Below, piece by piece: positions 8,518-19,080 of a stretch of 64,000 nucleotides of DNA. The notes beneath the pieces were generated by a model. That model was not told the DNA's origin. It did not search any database and saw only the letters and a list, made by a program, of their open reading frames with translations. This DNA comes from Polaromonas sp. (GTDB lineage: Bacteria; Pseudomonadota; Gammaproteobacteria; Burkholderiales; Burkholderiaceae_C): contig PNNC01000063.1 of NCBI GenBank assembly GCA_013824015.1, forward strand, positions 1 to 64,000, given 5' to 3'. The stretch's first letter is position 1, and every line of letters begins with the position of its first letter. Position numbers and translations under genes: made by a program.

Positions 8518-11355
8518 TCAGATGCCGGCCGCCGCGACCGAGTTTTCCAGGGCCTGGCCGCCACCGTAGCTGTCCTGCACCGGCGGCACGCCGCCTTTGG
8601 TCACGCGGATGGCGCAGTACTTGAACTCGGGGATCTTGGCAAACGGGTCCAGCGCCGCGTTGGTCAGCTTGTTGATGGCTGCCTCGTAGTAGCAGAAGGG
8701 CACAAACACCGCGCCGCGTGGCGAGCTTTCGTCAGCGCGTGCGTAGAGTGCGACCTTGCCGCGGCGCGACTCGATGGTCACCACGTCGCCCGGTTTGCCG
8801 CCGAGCGCCGCCAGGTCCAGCGGGTGCACCAGCGCCACCGGATCGGGCTCGATGGCGTCCAGCACGGTGGCTCGCCGTGTCATGCTGCCGGTATGCCAGT
8901 GTTCCAGCTGGCGCCCGGTGATCAGCACCATCGGGTACTCGGTATCGGGACGCTCGGCTGCCGGGATGATGTCTGCCGGGACGAATTTTGCCCGGCCGGT
9001 TTCGCGCGGGAAGCTGTCGACAAACACCACCGACTGGCCCGGATCGCCTTCCTTCATGCAGGGGTAGGTGACCGAATGCTCCCGGTCCAGCCTGTCCCAG
9101 GTGATGCCGGCGATGCTGGGCATGGTGTGGCGCATCTCGTCGAAGACTTCGCTGACATGGTTGTAGTGCCAGCCGCAACCCATGCGGTTGGCGATCTGCG
9201 TGATGATCCAGAGGTCCTGGCGCGCATCGCCGGGCGGGTTGATGGCCTTGCGGCCCATCTGCACCAGCCGGTCGGTGTTGGTGAAGCTGCCGTCCTTTTC
9301 GGGGAAGGCGCTGGCCGGCAGGATCACGTCGGCCAGGTAAGCGGTTTCGGTCAGGAAGATGTCCTGGACCACCAGGTGGTCCAGCGCCGCCAGCGCTTCA
9401 CGCGCGTGGTTGGCATCGGGGTCGGACATCGCCGGGTTCTCGCCCTGCACATACATGCCGCGGATGCCGCCCTTCTTGATCGCGTGCATCACTTCCACCA
9501 CGGTCAGGCCAACCTGGTCGTCGAGCGAGCCTTCCGGCACCTTCCAGGCTTTTTCGAAGCTGGCGCGCACCGCCGGGCTGGAGACATGCTGGTAGTCCGG
9601 GAACATCATCGGGATCAGGCCCGCGTCGGACGCGCCCTGCACATTGTTCTGGCCGCGCAGCGGATGCAGGCCGGTGCCGGGACGGCCGATCTGGCCGGTC
9701 ATCAGCGACAGCGCGATCAGGCAGCGCGCATTGTCGGTGCCGTGGACGTGTTGCGACACGCCCATGCCCCAGAGGATCATCGAGGACCTGGAGGTGGCAT
9801 ACAGCCGCGCCACGTAGCGCAGCGTGTCGGCGTCGATGCCGCAGATCGGCGCCATCAGTTCGGGCGTGTAACCCTCGACGTTCTTGCGCAGTTCCTCGTA
9901 GCCGATGGTGCGGCTGTCGATGAAGTCCTGGTCCACCAGGCCCTCGGTCACGATGACGTTCATCATGGCGTTGAGCATGGGCACGTCGGTGTCGGGCTTG
10001 AACTGCAGGTGGCGGTGCGCCATGCGGGTCAGGTCCGAGCGGCGCGGGTCCAGCACCACGAGTTTGGTGCCGTTCTTCACGGCATTCTTGATCCAGGTGG
10101 CGGCCACCGGATGGTTCACCGTCGGGTTGGCGCCGATGATGACCACCACCTCGGCCTTGGTGACGTCCATCACCGGGTTGGACACAGCGCCGGAGCCTAT
10201 GCCTTCGAGCAGGGCAACCACCGAGGAGGCGTGGCACAGGCGGGTGCAGTGGTCCACGTTGTTGCTGCCGAAGCCGGTGCGCACCAGTTTCTGGAACAGA
10301 TAGGCCTCTTCGTTGCTGCCCTTGGCCGAGCCGAAGCCGGCGAGTGACTTCTTGCCGTACTGGTCACGGATGGCGGCCAGCTTGCCGCCGGCAAATTCCA
10401 GCGCCTCTTCCCAGCTGGCTTCGCGGAACACATCCATCACGCGGTCCGGGTCCATCGTGAAGTCGCCGGTTTTCGGCACGCCTTCACGGCGGATCAGGGG
10501 CTTGGTCAGGCGGTGCGGGTGGTGCGCGTAGTCGAAGCCATAACGGCCCTTGACACACAGGCGCTCATGGTTGGCGGGGCCGTCGCGGCCTTCGACAAAC
10601 AGGATCTTGTCGTCCTTCACGTTGTAGGTGAGCTGGCAGCCGACGCCGCAATACGGACAGACCGATTCGACCTGCTTGTCCGGGACGGCGAGGGCCGCCT
10701 CGCGCGCCGGCATCAGCGCGCCGGTGGGACAGGCCTGTACACACTCGCCGCAGGCCACGCATGTCGATGCGCCCATGGCATCGTCCATGTCGAACACGAT
10801 CTTGGCCTGGTCGCCGCGGAAGGCCAGACCGATCACATCGTTGACCTGCTCGTCACGGCAGGCACGCAGGCAGCGCGTGCACTGGATGCAGGCATCGAGA
10901 TTGACGGCGATGGCCGGATGCGACAAATCCTGGCGCACCTGCTGGCGCGCCTCAAAGCGTGGCTTGCCGACGCCGATTTTGGCGGCCCACTGGTCCACCT
11001 CGTTGTGGCGCGTGTAGTCCTTCTCGGGCATGTCCGACAGCAGCAGCTCGAGCACCAGCTTTTGCGAGGCTACGGCGCGTTCACTGTCGGTGACGACTTT
11101 CATGCCGGCTGCGGGCGCGCGGCAGCAGGAGGGCGCCAGCACCCGTTCGCCATTGATCTCGACCATGCAGGAGCGGCAGTTGCCGACGGCCTCCATGCCT
11201 TCCTTGAAACACAGGTGGGGAATTTCCACACCCTCGCGTTTGGCGACCTGCAGCAGGGATTCGTTGGCACGGCCCTGGACTTCGCGACCGTTGAGGCTGA
11301 AGCTCACCAGCGGCGCGTCGAGTTCGGCCAGTTCCTGTCGTGTGATTGCATTCAT
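8518..11355 (-). CDS. NAD-type formate dehydrogenase catalytic alpha subunit (Mo/W-bis-MGD)
   Basis: N-terminal 2Fe-2S (HLCFKEGMEAVGNCRSCMVE), 4Fe-4S motifs, molybdopterin domain with VDHCTRLCHASSV; co-oriented with NuoEF-like beta subunit. Confidence 0.93.
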   Translation of the reverse strand: MNAITRQELAELDAPLVSFSLNGREVQGRANESLLQVAKREGVEIPHLCFKEGMEAVGNCRSCMVEINGERVLAPSCCRAPAAGMKVVTDSERAVASQKLVLELLLSDMPEKDYTRHNEVDQWAAKIGVGKPRFEARQQVRQDLSHPAIAVNLDACIQCTRCLRACRDEQVNDVIGLAFRGDQAKIVFDMDDAMGASTCVACGECVQACPTGALMPAREAALAVPDKQVESVCPYCGVGCQLTYNVKDDKILFVEGRDGPANHERLCVKGRYGFDYAHHPHRLTKPLIRREGVPKTGDFTMDPDRVMDVFREASWEEALEFAGGKLAAIRDQYGKKSLAGFGSAKGSNEEAYLFQKLVRTGFGSNNVDHCTRLCHASSVVALLEGIGSGAVSNPVMDVTKAEVVVIIGANPTVNHPVAATWIKNAVKNGTKLVVLDPRRSDLTRMAHRHLQFKPDTDVPMLNAMMNVIVTEGLVDQDFIDSRTIGYEELRKNVEGYTPELMAPICGIDADTLRYVARLYATSRSSMILWGMGVSQHVHGTDNARCLIALSLMTGQIGRPGTGLHPLRGQNNVQGASDAGLIPMMFPDYQHVSSPAVRASFEKAWKVPEGSLDDQVGLTVVEVMHAIKKGGIRGMYVQGENPAMSDPDANHAREALAALDHLVVQDIFLTETAYLADVILPASAFPEKDGSFTNTDRLVQMGRKAINPPGDARQDLWIITQIANRMGCGWHYNHVSEVFDEMRHTMPSIAGITWDRLDREHSVTYPCMKEGDPGQSVVFVDSFPRETGRAKFVPADIIPAAERPDTEYPMVLITGRQLEHWHTGSMTRRATVLDAIEPDPVALVHPLDLAALGGKPGDVVTIESRRGKVALYARADESSPRGAVFVPFCYYEAAINKLTNAALDPFAKIPEFKYCAIRVTKGGVPPVQDSYGGGQALENSVAAAGI

Positions 11356-11403
11356 GTTGGATCCTTAAAGACGTTCGGTCGGCGCGAGGCCAGCGCCGCA
11401 GCG

Positions 11404-11474
11404 CCGGGCCGCCCCAAGCAAAGCCAGCCCCCTCGGGGGGCAGCGTGGTACACGAAGTGACAAGCGTGGGGGCT
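11404..11474 (-). repeat. Intergenic dispersed repeat, copy 1
   Basis: GGGCCGCC...GCCCCCTCGGGGGGCAGCGTGGTACACGAAGTGACAAGCGTGGGGGC; matches 27792-27868. Confidence 0.65.
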
Positions 11475-13171
11475 CACAGTTCATGCGCGAAGTACTTCAC
11501 GACGCAGTCCATGGGATTGGGCGCTGCCTGGCCCAGGCCGCAGATCGATGCGTCGCGCATCACCAGCGACAGGTCGGCCAGCAGGGCGAGGTCCCATTTG
11601 GGTTGTTCCATCAGGTGCGCCGCCTTGGCTGTGCCGACCCGGCAGGGCGTGCACTGGCCGCAGGACTCATGGTGGAAAAAACGCATCATGTTGCGCGCGG
11701 CGTCGGTGGCGGTGTCCTGGTCGGACAGCACCATGACGGCGGCCGAGCCGATGAAACAGCCATAGGGCTGCAGCGTGTCGAAATCCAGCGGGATGGTGTT
11801 CATGGTGGCCGGCAGGATGCCGCCGGAGGCGCCGCCGGGCAGGTAGGCGTAGAAGGTCTGGCCGTCCAGCATGCCGCCGCAATACTCGTCAATCAGCTCC
11901 TGGATGGTGATGCCGGCAGGCGCCAGTTTCACGCCGGGCTGCTTCACGCGGCCCGAGACCGAGAAGGAACGCAGGCCCTTGCGGCCGTTGCGGCCGTGCG
12001 AGGCAAACCATTCGCCGCCTTTTTCCAGGATGTCGCGCACCCAGTACAGGGTTTCGAAGTTGTGTTCCAGCGTGGGGCGGCCGAACAGGCCGACCTGGGC
12101 CACATAGGGCGGGCGCAGTCGCGGCATGCCGCGTTTGCCTTCGATGGACTCGATCATGGCCGACTCTTCGCCACAGATGTAGGCGCCGGCGCCGCGGCGC
12201 AGTTCGACCGCCGGCATGCCGGCCATCAGCGGCGATGCCCGCAGTTTGTCGAGCTCGGCTTCCAGCATGTTGCGGCAGCCGTGGTATTCGTCGCGCAGGT
12301 AGACATAAATTTTCTCGATGCCGACCGCCCAGGCGGCGATCAGCATGCCCTCGAGGAAACGGTGCGGGTCGCGCTCCAGGTAGACGCGGTCCTTGAAGGT
12401 GCCGGGTTCGCCCTCGTCGATGTTGACCGCCATCAGGCGCGGGCCCTGTTCGGCCCGCACGATGCGCCACTTGCGGCCCGAGGGAAAACCGGCGCCGCCC
12501 AGGCCGCGCAGGCCGGAGTCTTCCATGGTCTTGATGACCGCCTCGACGTCCTGCTGGCCGGACACACATTGCTGGAGCAGCGCATAGCCGCCGGCCGCCT
12601 GGTAGGCGGCCAGGTCCACAAAACCCTCGGGCACATGTTTGACCGCGCCGGCCGCGACGGTGGCCATCACGGATTCACAGGTGGCGTTAGGGACCGGGTT
12701 TTGCCCAACGACGGCCGCCGGGGCCTGTTCGCAGCGTCCGATACAGGGTGCGGCGATGACCCGGATCTCCCGGCCCAGCAGGCCCGGCAGTTTGGCCAGC
12801 AGGTCCTGGGCGCCCGCCAATTCGCAGGACAGGCCGTCACAGACCCTGACGGTCAGCGGCGCCGGGGCGGCTTCACCTTCCTTGACCACATCGAAGTGGT
12901 GATAGAAAGTCGCGACCTCGTACACCTCGGTCTGCGCCAGGCGCATTTCCTGCGCCAGCGCCGCGAGGTGGGCGGCCGACAGGTGACCGAAGTGGTCCTG
13001 CAGCTTGTGCAGGTGCTCGATCAGCAGATCGGCCTGACGCGACTCGCTGCCCAGCAACTGCTGCACATCGGCCAGCGCCGCTGGGTCGACGCGGCGGCCC
13101 TTGGGCGCCTGGCGTTTTCTCTGCTTGGAGGAGGCCTCCAGGACGGCGATGGGGATGACGGGATAGTTCAT
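11474..13171 (-). CDS. Formate dehydrogenase beta subunit, NuoE-NuoF fusion
   Basis: N-term EVYEVATFYHHFDVV...CDGLSCELAGA...APCIGRCEQAPA (24 kDa-like) then GLRGLGGAGFPSGRKW...NIDEGEPGTFKDR...ESCGQCTPCRVGT (51 kDa-like) in one ORF. Confidence 0.93.
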   Translation of the reverse strand: MNYPVIPIAVLEASSKQRKRQAPKGRRVDPAALADVQQLLGSESRQADLLIEHLHKLQDHFGHLSAAHLAALAQEMRLAQTEVYEVATFYHHFDVVKEGEAAPAPLTVRVCDGLSCELAGAQDLLAKLPGLLGREIRVIAAPCIGRCEQAPAAVVGQNPVPNATCESVMATVAAGAVKHVPEGFVDLAAYQAAGGYALLQQCVSGQQDVEAVIKTMEDSGLRGLGGAGFPSGRKWRIVRAEQGPRLMAVNIDEGEPGTFKDRVYLERDPHRFLEGMLIAAWAVGIEKIYVYLRDEYHGCRNMLEAELDKLRASPLMAGMPAVELRRGAGAYICGEESAMIESIEGKRGMPRLRPPYVAQVGLFGRPTLEHNFETLYWVRDILEKGGEWFASHGRNGRKGLRSFSVSGRVKQPGVKLAPAGITIQELIDEYCGGMLDGQTFYAYLPGGASGGILPATMNTIPLDFDTLQPYGCFIGSAAVMVLSDQDTATDAARNMMRFFHHESCGQCTPCRVGTAKAAHLMEQPKWDLALLADLSLVMRDASICGLGQAAPNPMDCVVKYFAHEL

Positions 13172-13207
13172 GTGGGCTGTTGATTTGTGAGTGCGCGGGT
13201 GAACCCG

Positions 13208-14455
13208 CTAGATGACGTGTTCGGTGCGTAATTCGGCGATGTATTCGGCGCTGAAACCGAGCTGTGTCAGCACCTCGTCCGTGTGTTCACCGAGCAGGGG
13301 TGAGCGCGTGACTTCGGTGGGGCTGTCGGACAGCTTGATCGGGTTGCCCACGGTCAGGTACTTGCCGCGCGTCGGGTGGTCGACCTCGACGATGGTGCCG
13401 GTGGCCCGCAGTGCGGGTTCCTCGGCAATTTCCTTCATCGACAGGATGGGACCGCAGGGGATGTCGTATTTGTTCAGGATGTCCATGGCCTCGAACTTGG
13501 TCTTGGTCATGGTCCACTGTTCAATCCGCGCGAAAATGGGCTTCAGGTGCAGCAGGCGGGCCGCGGCGGTGGCATAGGCCTCGTCGGTGATCCAGCCCTC
13601 TTCGCCGATGACCTTGCACACGGCCGGCCACACGGCGCCCTGTGTGATGAAATAAATATAGGCATTGGGGTCGGTTTCCCAGCCCTTGCACTTCAGGATG
13701 GAACCTGGCTGACCTCCGCCGGAGGCGTTGCCGGCACGCGGCACCGCCTCACCGAACTTTCCGTCGGGATATTGCGGGTACTCATGCATGGTGCCGGTGC
13801 GTTCCAGGCGCTGCTGGTCGCGCAGCTTGACGCGGCACAGGTTGAGCACAGCGTCCTGCATCGGGGCCAGGACTTTCTGGCCGCGACCGGTGGTGGTGCG
13901 CTGGAACAGCGCGGCCATGATGCCGAGCGCCAGGTGCAGGCCGGTGCCGCTGTCGCCGATCTGGGCCCCCGTCACCATGGGTGGACCGTCGTCGAAGCCG
14001 GTGGTTGATGCCGAGCCGCCGGCACACTGCGCGACGTTTTCGTACACCTTGCAATCTTCATAGGGGCCCGGGCCGAAACCCTTGACCGAAGCCACAATCA
14101 TGCGCGGGTTGAGTGCCTGGATGTGCTCCCAGGTGATGCCCATGCGGTCCAGCGCGCCCGGTGCGAAATTTTCCACCAGCACGTCGCAGGTCTTGATCAG
14201 CTCGTCGAGCACCTGTTTGCCCTTGGCATTCTTGGTGTTCAGCGTGATCGAGCGCTTGTTGTGGTTCAGCATGGTGAAGTACAGGCTGTCCACACCGGGA
14301 ATGTCGACCAGCTGGCCGCGGGTGGCGTCGCCCTCGCCGGCACGCTCTACCTTGATCACATCCGCGCCAAACCAGGCCAGCAACTGGGTGCAGGTCGGGC
14401 CGGACTGGACGTGGGTGAAATCGAGGATGCGGACGCCGTCTAGTGCTTTACTCAT
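13208..14455 (-). CDS. frc: Formyl-CoA:oxalate CoA-transferase-like (CaiB/BaiF family), paralog 1
   Basis: [46 protein letters not shown]; loop NASGGGQPG. Confidence 0.9.
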   Translation of the reverse strand: MSKALDGVRILDFTHVQSGPTCTQLLAWFGADVIKVERAGEGDATRGQLVDIPGVDSLYFTMLNHNKRSITLNTKNAKGKQVLDELIKTCDVLVENFAPGALDRMGITWEHIQALNPRMIVASVKGFGPGPYEDCKVYENVAQCAGGSASTTGFDDGPPMVTGAQIGDSGTGLHLALGIMAALFQRTTTGRGQKVLAPMQDAVLNLCRVKLRDQQRLERTGTMHEYPQYPDGKFGEAVPRAGNASGGGQPGSILKCKGWETDPNAYIYFITQGAVWPAVCKVIGEEGWITDEAYATAAARLLHLKPIFARIEQWTMTKTKFEAMDILNKYDIPCGPILSMKEIAEEPALRATGTIVEVDHPTRGKYLTVGNPIKLSDSPTEVTRSPLLGEHTDEVLTQLGFSAEYIAELRTEHVI

Positions 14456-14559
14456 GAAATTCCTGCCTGAAAGTTGAAATAGGGTGCTCAAAGCTGCTTC
14501 CGGCAGCGCTGGCGGCCGGTTTTACCCCTATGTTAATCACTGGGTACATGCGTTCAGGT

Positions 14560-15006
14560 TCAGGCAGTTTTGCCCGGAGCAGCGAGTTGCATTTCAAGTT
14601 CGGTCAGGCGTTTTTTCAGGGCTCTTTCTTCGGCAAAACGGCTGCTTTCGTCGCGGATGACCGCCACAATCGCCGAAACCTTGCCGTCGTCGGCGTGAAG
14701 CAGGGCCACGGTGAAGGCGATCGACAGGGTGTGCCCATCCTTGTGAACCGCGGGAACACGCAGCACATCGTTGCCGTAACGGGTTTGGCCGGTCGCCATG
14801 GTCTTGTGGTAACCGTCCCAGTGGCGCTGCTGCTGGCGCTGCGGAATGATGATGTCCAGCGACTGGCCCAGGGCCTCGTCTTCGGTGAACCCGAACATGC
14901 GCTGCGCGGCCGGGTTCCACAAGCTGATGGCGCCGCCGGCGTCCGAGGCGACGATGGCATCGCCAACGGCTTCCACCAGCTGTTTCAGGTCGGTTGTTGT
15001 TTGCAT
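14560..15006 (-). CDS. Stand-alone PAS-domain protein with C-terminal coiled coil
   Basis: LVEAVGDAIVASDAGGAISLWNPAAQRMFGFTEDEALGQSLDIIIPQRQQQRHWDGY; no output domain. Confidence 0.88.
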   Translation of the reverse strand: MQTTTDLKQLVEAVGDAIVASDAGGAISLWNPAAQRMFGFTEDEALGQSLDIIIPQRQQQRHWDGYHKTMATGQTRYGNDVLRVPAVHKDGHTLSIAFTVALLHADDGKVSAIVAVIRDESSRFAEERALKKRLTELEMQLAAPGKTA

Positions 15007-15052
15007 AGGTCCATTCGTGGTGCTGGCAAATAAGCTGGCATGTGCCTCAAAC

Positions 15053-15085
15053 AAAGACGGCGCTCATGTGAACGCCGTCTTTTTC
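15053..15085. terminator. Hairpin terminator downstream of frc paralog 2
   Basis: AAAGACGGCG...CGCCGTCTTTTT. Confidence 0.75.
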
Positions 15086-15119
15086 AAGCCTTGACGACCA
15101 AGGCCTCCACTTTCCCGAA

Positions 15120-16391
15120 TCAGACCGCTTTGGCCGTGTGCATGGCTGCGATCTGGTCCTTGCTGTAGCCGAGTTCGGCCAGAACTTCGTCGGTATGTTC
15201 GCCCAGCAGTGGCGATGCCGTGACTTCCGGCTTGGTGTCGGAGAACTTGATCGGGCTGCCCACGGTGAAGTAGCTGCCGCGCACCTTGTGCGGTACTTCA
15301 ACGATGGAGCCACTGGCGCGCAGGGACTCGTCGTGCAACAACTCCTTCATCGACAACACGGGCGCGCAGGGAATGTCGAACTTGCGGAAGACGTCCACGG
15401 CTTCGAACTTGGTCTTGTCAGCGATGAAAGCTTCAATCGTGGCGAAGATGTCCATGATGTGGGGCTGCCGTGCTTTGGCCGTGGTGTAGGCGGGGTCGGT
15501 TTTCCACTCGGGTTTGCCCAGCGCGTCGCAGATCGGCTCCCAGGCGTGACCCTGGACCGTGAAATAGATGTAGGCGTTGGGGTCGGTCTCCCAGCCCTTG
15601 CATTTCAGAATCCAGCCGGGTTGCCCGCCGCCGCCGGCATTGGCGCCACGCGGCACCACGCCGTCCTTGAAGGCTTCCATTTCGTGCGGGTACTGCGGGT
15701 ACTCTTCCAGGTAGCCGAGGTTGTCCAGACGCAACTGGTCGCGCATCTTGACGCGGCACAGGTTGAGCACACTGTCCTGCATGGACACGGCGACCTTCTG
15801 GCCCTTGCCGGTCTGCTGGCGGCCGATATAGGCCGTCAAAATACCGATGGCCAGGTGCATGCCGGTGTTGCTGTCGCCCAGAGCGGCAGACGAAATGGTG
15901 GGGCCTGAGTTCTCGCCCTTCCAGTAGCCAGTGGTGGATGCTGCGCCGCCTGCGCACTGGGCCACGTTTTCGTAGACCTTCAGGTCTTCGTAATGGTGGC
16001 CGTCAGAAAAGCCCTTGACCGATGCCAGGATCATTTTCGGGTTGAGTTCCTGAATGCGTTCCCAGGTGAAACCCATGCGGTCCAGCGCGCCGGGACCAAA
16101 GTTCTCGACCATCACGTCGGATTCCTTGATGAGCCGCTCCAGCACTTCCTTGCCTTCCGGCTTCTTGGTGTCCAGCGTCAGGCCGCGCTTGTTGCTGTTG
16201 AGCATGGTGAAGTACAGCGCGTCAGCACCTTCGATGTCGCGCAGCTGGCTGCGGGTGACGTCGCCAGAGCCAGGACGCTCGACCTTGATCACGTCAGCGC
16301 CGAACCAGGCCAGCATCTGCGTGCAGGCGGGACCGGCCTGAACGTGGGTGAAGTCGATGATTTTGATACCTGCGAGGGGTTTGTTGCTCAT
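15120..16391 (-). CDS. frc: Formyl-CoA:oxalate CoA-transferase, paralog 2
   Basis: [48 protein letters not shown]; loop GGGGQPG; next to oxalyl-CoA decarboxylase. Confidence 0.93.
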   Translation of the reverse strand: MSNKPLAGIKIIDFTHVQAGPACTQMLAWFGADVIKVERPGSGDVTRSQLRDIEGADALYFTMLNSNKRGLTLDTKKPEGKEVLERLIKESDVMVENFGPGALDRMGFTWERIQELNPKMILASVKGFSDGHHYEDLKVYENVAQCAGGAASTTGYWKGENSGPTISSAALGDSNTGMHLAIGILTAYIGRQQTGKGQKVAVSMQDSVLNLCRVKMRDQLRLDNLGYLEEYPQYPHEMEAFKDGVVPRGANAGGGGQPGWILKCKGWETDPNAYIYFTVQGHAWEPICDALGKPEWKTDPAYTTAKARQPHIMDIFATIEAFIADKTKFEAVDVFRKFDIPCAPVLSMKELLHDESLRASGSIVEVPHKVRGSYFTVGSPIKFSDTKPEVTASPLLGEHTDEVLAELGYSKDQIAAMHTAKAV

Positions 16392-16417
16392 TTGATTTCT
16401 CCTAAAGGTGACTCGGG

Positions 16418-18145
16418 TTACTTCTTCTTGGCGCTTTGCGGGTTCAGGCTGGTGATCCGGCCACTTTCCGTTCCCGCGGTTTCGTCAATGATGGCATTGA
16501 TCAGGGTCGGTTTGCGCGACTTGATGGCTTCTTCCATGGCGCGGCGCAATTCGGCCGGGGTGGTGGCTTGCACGCCGACGCCACCGAAGGCTTCCATCAT
16601 CTTGTCGTAGCGTGCGCCCTTGACGAACACCAGGGGCGACGGATCCTTGCCGCCGGTTACATTCACTTCATCGCCGCGGTAGACGCCGTTGTTGTTCATG
16701 ACGACGATGCAGACCGGCAGGTTGTAGCGGCAGATGGTTTCGACTTCCATGCCGGAAAAACCAAAGGCGCTGTCACCCTCGATGGCGATGACTGGCTGAT
16801 CGCTTTCCACGGCGGCAGCCACGGCAAAGCCCATGCCGATGCCCATGACGCCCCAGGTGCCGACGTCCAGGCGCTTGCGCGGCTTGTACATGTCGACGAT
16901 GCTGCGGGTGAAGTCCAGCGCGTTGGCGCCTTCGTTGACCAGCATGGCGTCCGGGTTGGCCTTGACGATGTCGCGCACCACGTTGAGCGAGCTGTGGTAG
17001 TTCATCACAGCCGGGTTCTTCGCCAGCGTTTCTGCCATCTTGGCGACGTTCTTGTTCTTGCGGTCGGCGACGGCGCTGGTCCATTCGGCCGGGGCCTTGG
17101 CCCAGCTGGAGCCGATGCCTGCGAGCAGGGCCGAAACGCAGGAACCTATGTCGCCGACCATCGGGGCGTCTATGGCCACATTGCTGTCAGCCTCGGTCGG
17201 GGAGATGTCGATCTGGATGAACTTCTGGCCACCGGCGTTTTTGTGGCCCTGCCCGCCCCAGGTCTTGCCCTTGCCGTGCGAGAGCAGCCAGTTCAGGCGC
17301 GCGCCGACCAGCAGCACCACGTCGGCTTCCGGCAGCACGAAGGAGCGGGCGGCCGAGGCACACTGTTCATGGGTGTCGGGCAGGATGCCCTTGGCCATGG
17401 ACATGGGCAGGTAGGGGATGCCGGTCTTCTCGATCAGGGCCTTGATGTCGGCGTCGGCCTGGGCGTAAGCGGCGCCCTTGCCCAGCAGGATCAGGGGCTT
17501 CTTCGCGCTCTTGAGCAGGTCCAGGGCACGCTTGACGGCGTCCGGGGCCGGGATCTGGCGCGGGGCGGCATCGATCACCTTGATCAGCGAAGCCTTGCCG
17601 GCCGCGGCGTCCATGGCCTGGCCGAACAGCTTGGCGGGCAGATCCAGGTACACACCGCCCGGGCGGCCGGAGACGGCGGAGCGGATGGCGCGGGCGATGC
17701 CCACACCGATGTCTTCGGCATTGAGCACGCGGAAGGCGGCCTTGCACAGAGGCTTGGCAATGGCCAGCTGGTCCATCTCCTCGTAGTCACCCTGTTGCAG
17801 ATCGACGATCTCGCGCTCGCTGGAGCCGCTGATCAGGATCATGGGGAAGCAGTTGGTGGTGGCGTTGGCCAGCGCGGTCAAGCCGTTCAGGAAGCCAGGG
17901 GCGGACACCGTCAGGCAGATGCCGGGCTTGCCGGTCATGAAGCCGGCGGCGGCGGCGGCGTTGCCAGCGTTTTGCTCGTGGCGGAACGAAATCACGCGCA
18001 TGCCTTCAGCCTGCATCTTGCGGGTCAGGTCCGTGACCGGAATGCCCGGCAGCCCGTAGATGGTGGTGAGGCCGTTGAGTTTCAGGGCGTCGATGACAAG
18101 TTGAAACCCGTCGGTCTGTTCTGTTGATTGCGTGTCGTTGGTCAT
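16418..18145 (-). CDS. oxc: Oxalyl-CoA decarboxylase
   Basis: [79 protein letters not shown] motif; adjacent frc. Confidence 0.95.
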   Translation of the reverse strand: MTNDTQSTEQTDGFQLVIDALKLNGLTTIYGLPGIPVTDLTRKMQAEGMRVISFRHEQNAGNAAAAAGFMTGKPGICLTVSAPGFLNGLTALANATTNCFPMILISGSSEREIVDLQQGDYEEMDQLAIAKPLCKAAFRVLNAEDIGVGIARAIRSAVSGRPGGVYLDLPAKLFGQAMDAAAGKASLIKVIDAAPRQIPAPDAVKRALDLLKSAKKPLILLGKGAAYAQADADIKALIEKTGIPYLPMSMAKGILPDTHEQCASAARSFVLPEADVVLLVGARLNWLLSHGKGKTWGGQGHKNAGGQKFIQIDISPTEADSNVAIDAPMVGDIGSCVSALLAGIGSSWAKAPAEWTSAVADRKNKNVAKMAETLAKNPAVMNYHSSLNVVRDIVKANPDAMLVNEGANALDFTRSIVDMYKPRKRLDVGTWGVMGIGMGFAVAAAVESDQPVIAIEGDSAFGFSGMEVETICRYNLPVCIVVMNNNGVYRGDEVNVTGGKDPSPLVFVKGARYDKMMEAFGGVGVQATTPAELRRAMEEAIKSRKPTLINAIIDETAGTESGRITSLNPQSAKKK

Positions 18146-18323
18146 GATGGATGTCTCTTCGTTTGACTTCGGTAAGGATGGAGCAACAAGGCCGGCAGCA
18201 TCAGGTTGCCAAAGACCAGCGGGGAAGTCAGGGTTTCCACTGGGGAATCGCCATCCCGCTACCTCAGCCGGACAGGTCTTTTGCACCGTCGGGGTATCAT
18301 AGGAATCGATTCTGGTTTCTCTA

Positions 18324-18337
18324 TTGACCACGGTCAA
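18324..18337. promoter_or_regulatory. Putative Crp/Fnr-family site in oxc/regulator intergenic region
   Basis: TTGACCACGGTCAA = TTGAC-N4-GTCAA. Confidence 0.65.
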
Positions 18338-18402
18338 TTTTCGTTGTATTCGGCCGTCCCGAATACGGCCTAAATCCGGATCTGCCCCAACCCTAAGTCG
18401 TC

Positions 18403-19011
18403 ATGCTGTCTGTACAAAACCATCCCGATAGAAATGTCATTCGTGTCCAGCTTGGACAAAACCTGGTTCTCAAGGGGATGACGGCAGAGCAGAGCGCTGA
18501 ACTGGAGTCTTGCCTGGTCATCGTCGACGCGCAAAAAGGTGACACCTTGCTGCATCAGGGGGCCCATGAGATGGAACAGTATTTCATTCTCGAGGGCATC
18601 CTCAAGCGCGTTGTGACCAACCAGGAAGCCAAGGAAATGATCCTGCGTTTCGCCGATGAGCGCGACATGGAGACCAGTTACGCGGCCTGGCGCCTGGGTA
18701 CGCCCACGCCCTACAGCACCGTGTGTGTGACCAAGGTGCGGGTAGCCAAGCTGCCGCTGACCGACTGGGTGGCTTTTCTCGAGCGACACTACGAGATCAA
18801 GCAGTCCTTCGAGTATTACGTCATGCGCCTGATGAGCGAAATCATGGCGCACACCATCACGCTGCATTTGCTGGATGCGCCGGGGCGCGTCAAGCGCTTC
18901 CTGCGCAAGCATCCGGAGCTGTTTGACCGCATTCCGAAGAAGGAACTGGCGTCCTACATGAATCTCTCCGCAGAAACCCTGAGCCGGCTCAAGCAGCGCG
19001 GAAAAATCTGA
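18403..19011 (+). CDS. Crp/Fnr-family transcriptional regulator
   Basis: cNMP-binding-like fold, GILKRVV, C-terminal HTH KKELASYMNLSAETLSRLKQRGKI with FNR-like E--SR recognition helix. Confidence 0.92.
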   Translation: MLSVQNHPDRNVIRVQLGQNLVLKGMTAEQSAELESCLVIVDAQKGDTLLHQGAHEMEQYFILEGILKRVVTNQEAKEMILRFADERDMETSYAAWRLGTPTPYSTVCVTKVRVAKLPLTDWVAFLERHYEIKQSFEYYVMRLMSEIMAHTITLHLLDAPGRVKRFLRKHPELFDRIPKKELASYMNLSAETLSRLKQRGKI

Positions 19012-19032
19012 CGGTGGAATCGAAGCGCGCAT

Positions 19033-19064
19033 AAAAAAAGCCGGGTGACCTACCCGGCTTTTTT
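19033..19064. terminator. Bidirectional terminator
   Basis: AAAAAAGCCGGGT-GACCT-ACCCGGCTTTTTT. Confidence 0.88.
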
Positions 19065-19080
19065 GTGGTCGCGGGGACTG

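Noticed and set aside
8518-13171. Complex I (nuo) operon
   Set aside because: NuoE/F-like and NuoG-like subunits only, with formate-dehydrogenase-type catalytic domain and no membrane subunits; neighbours are frc/oxc.
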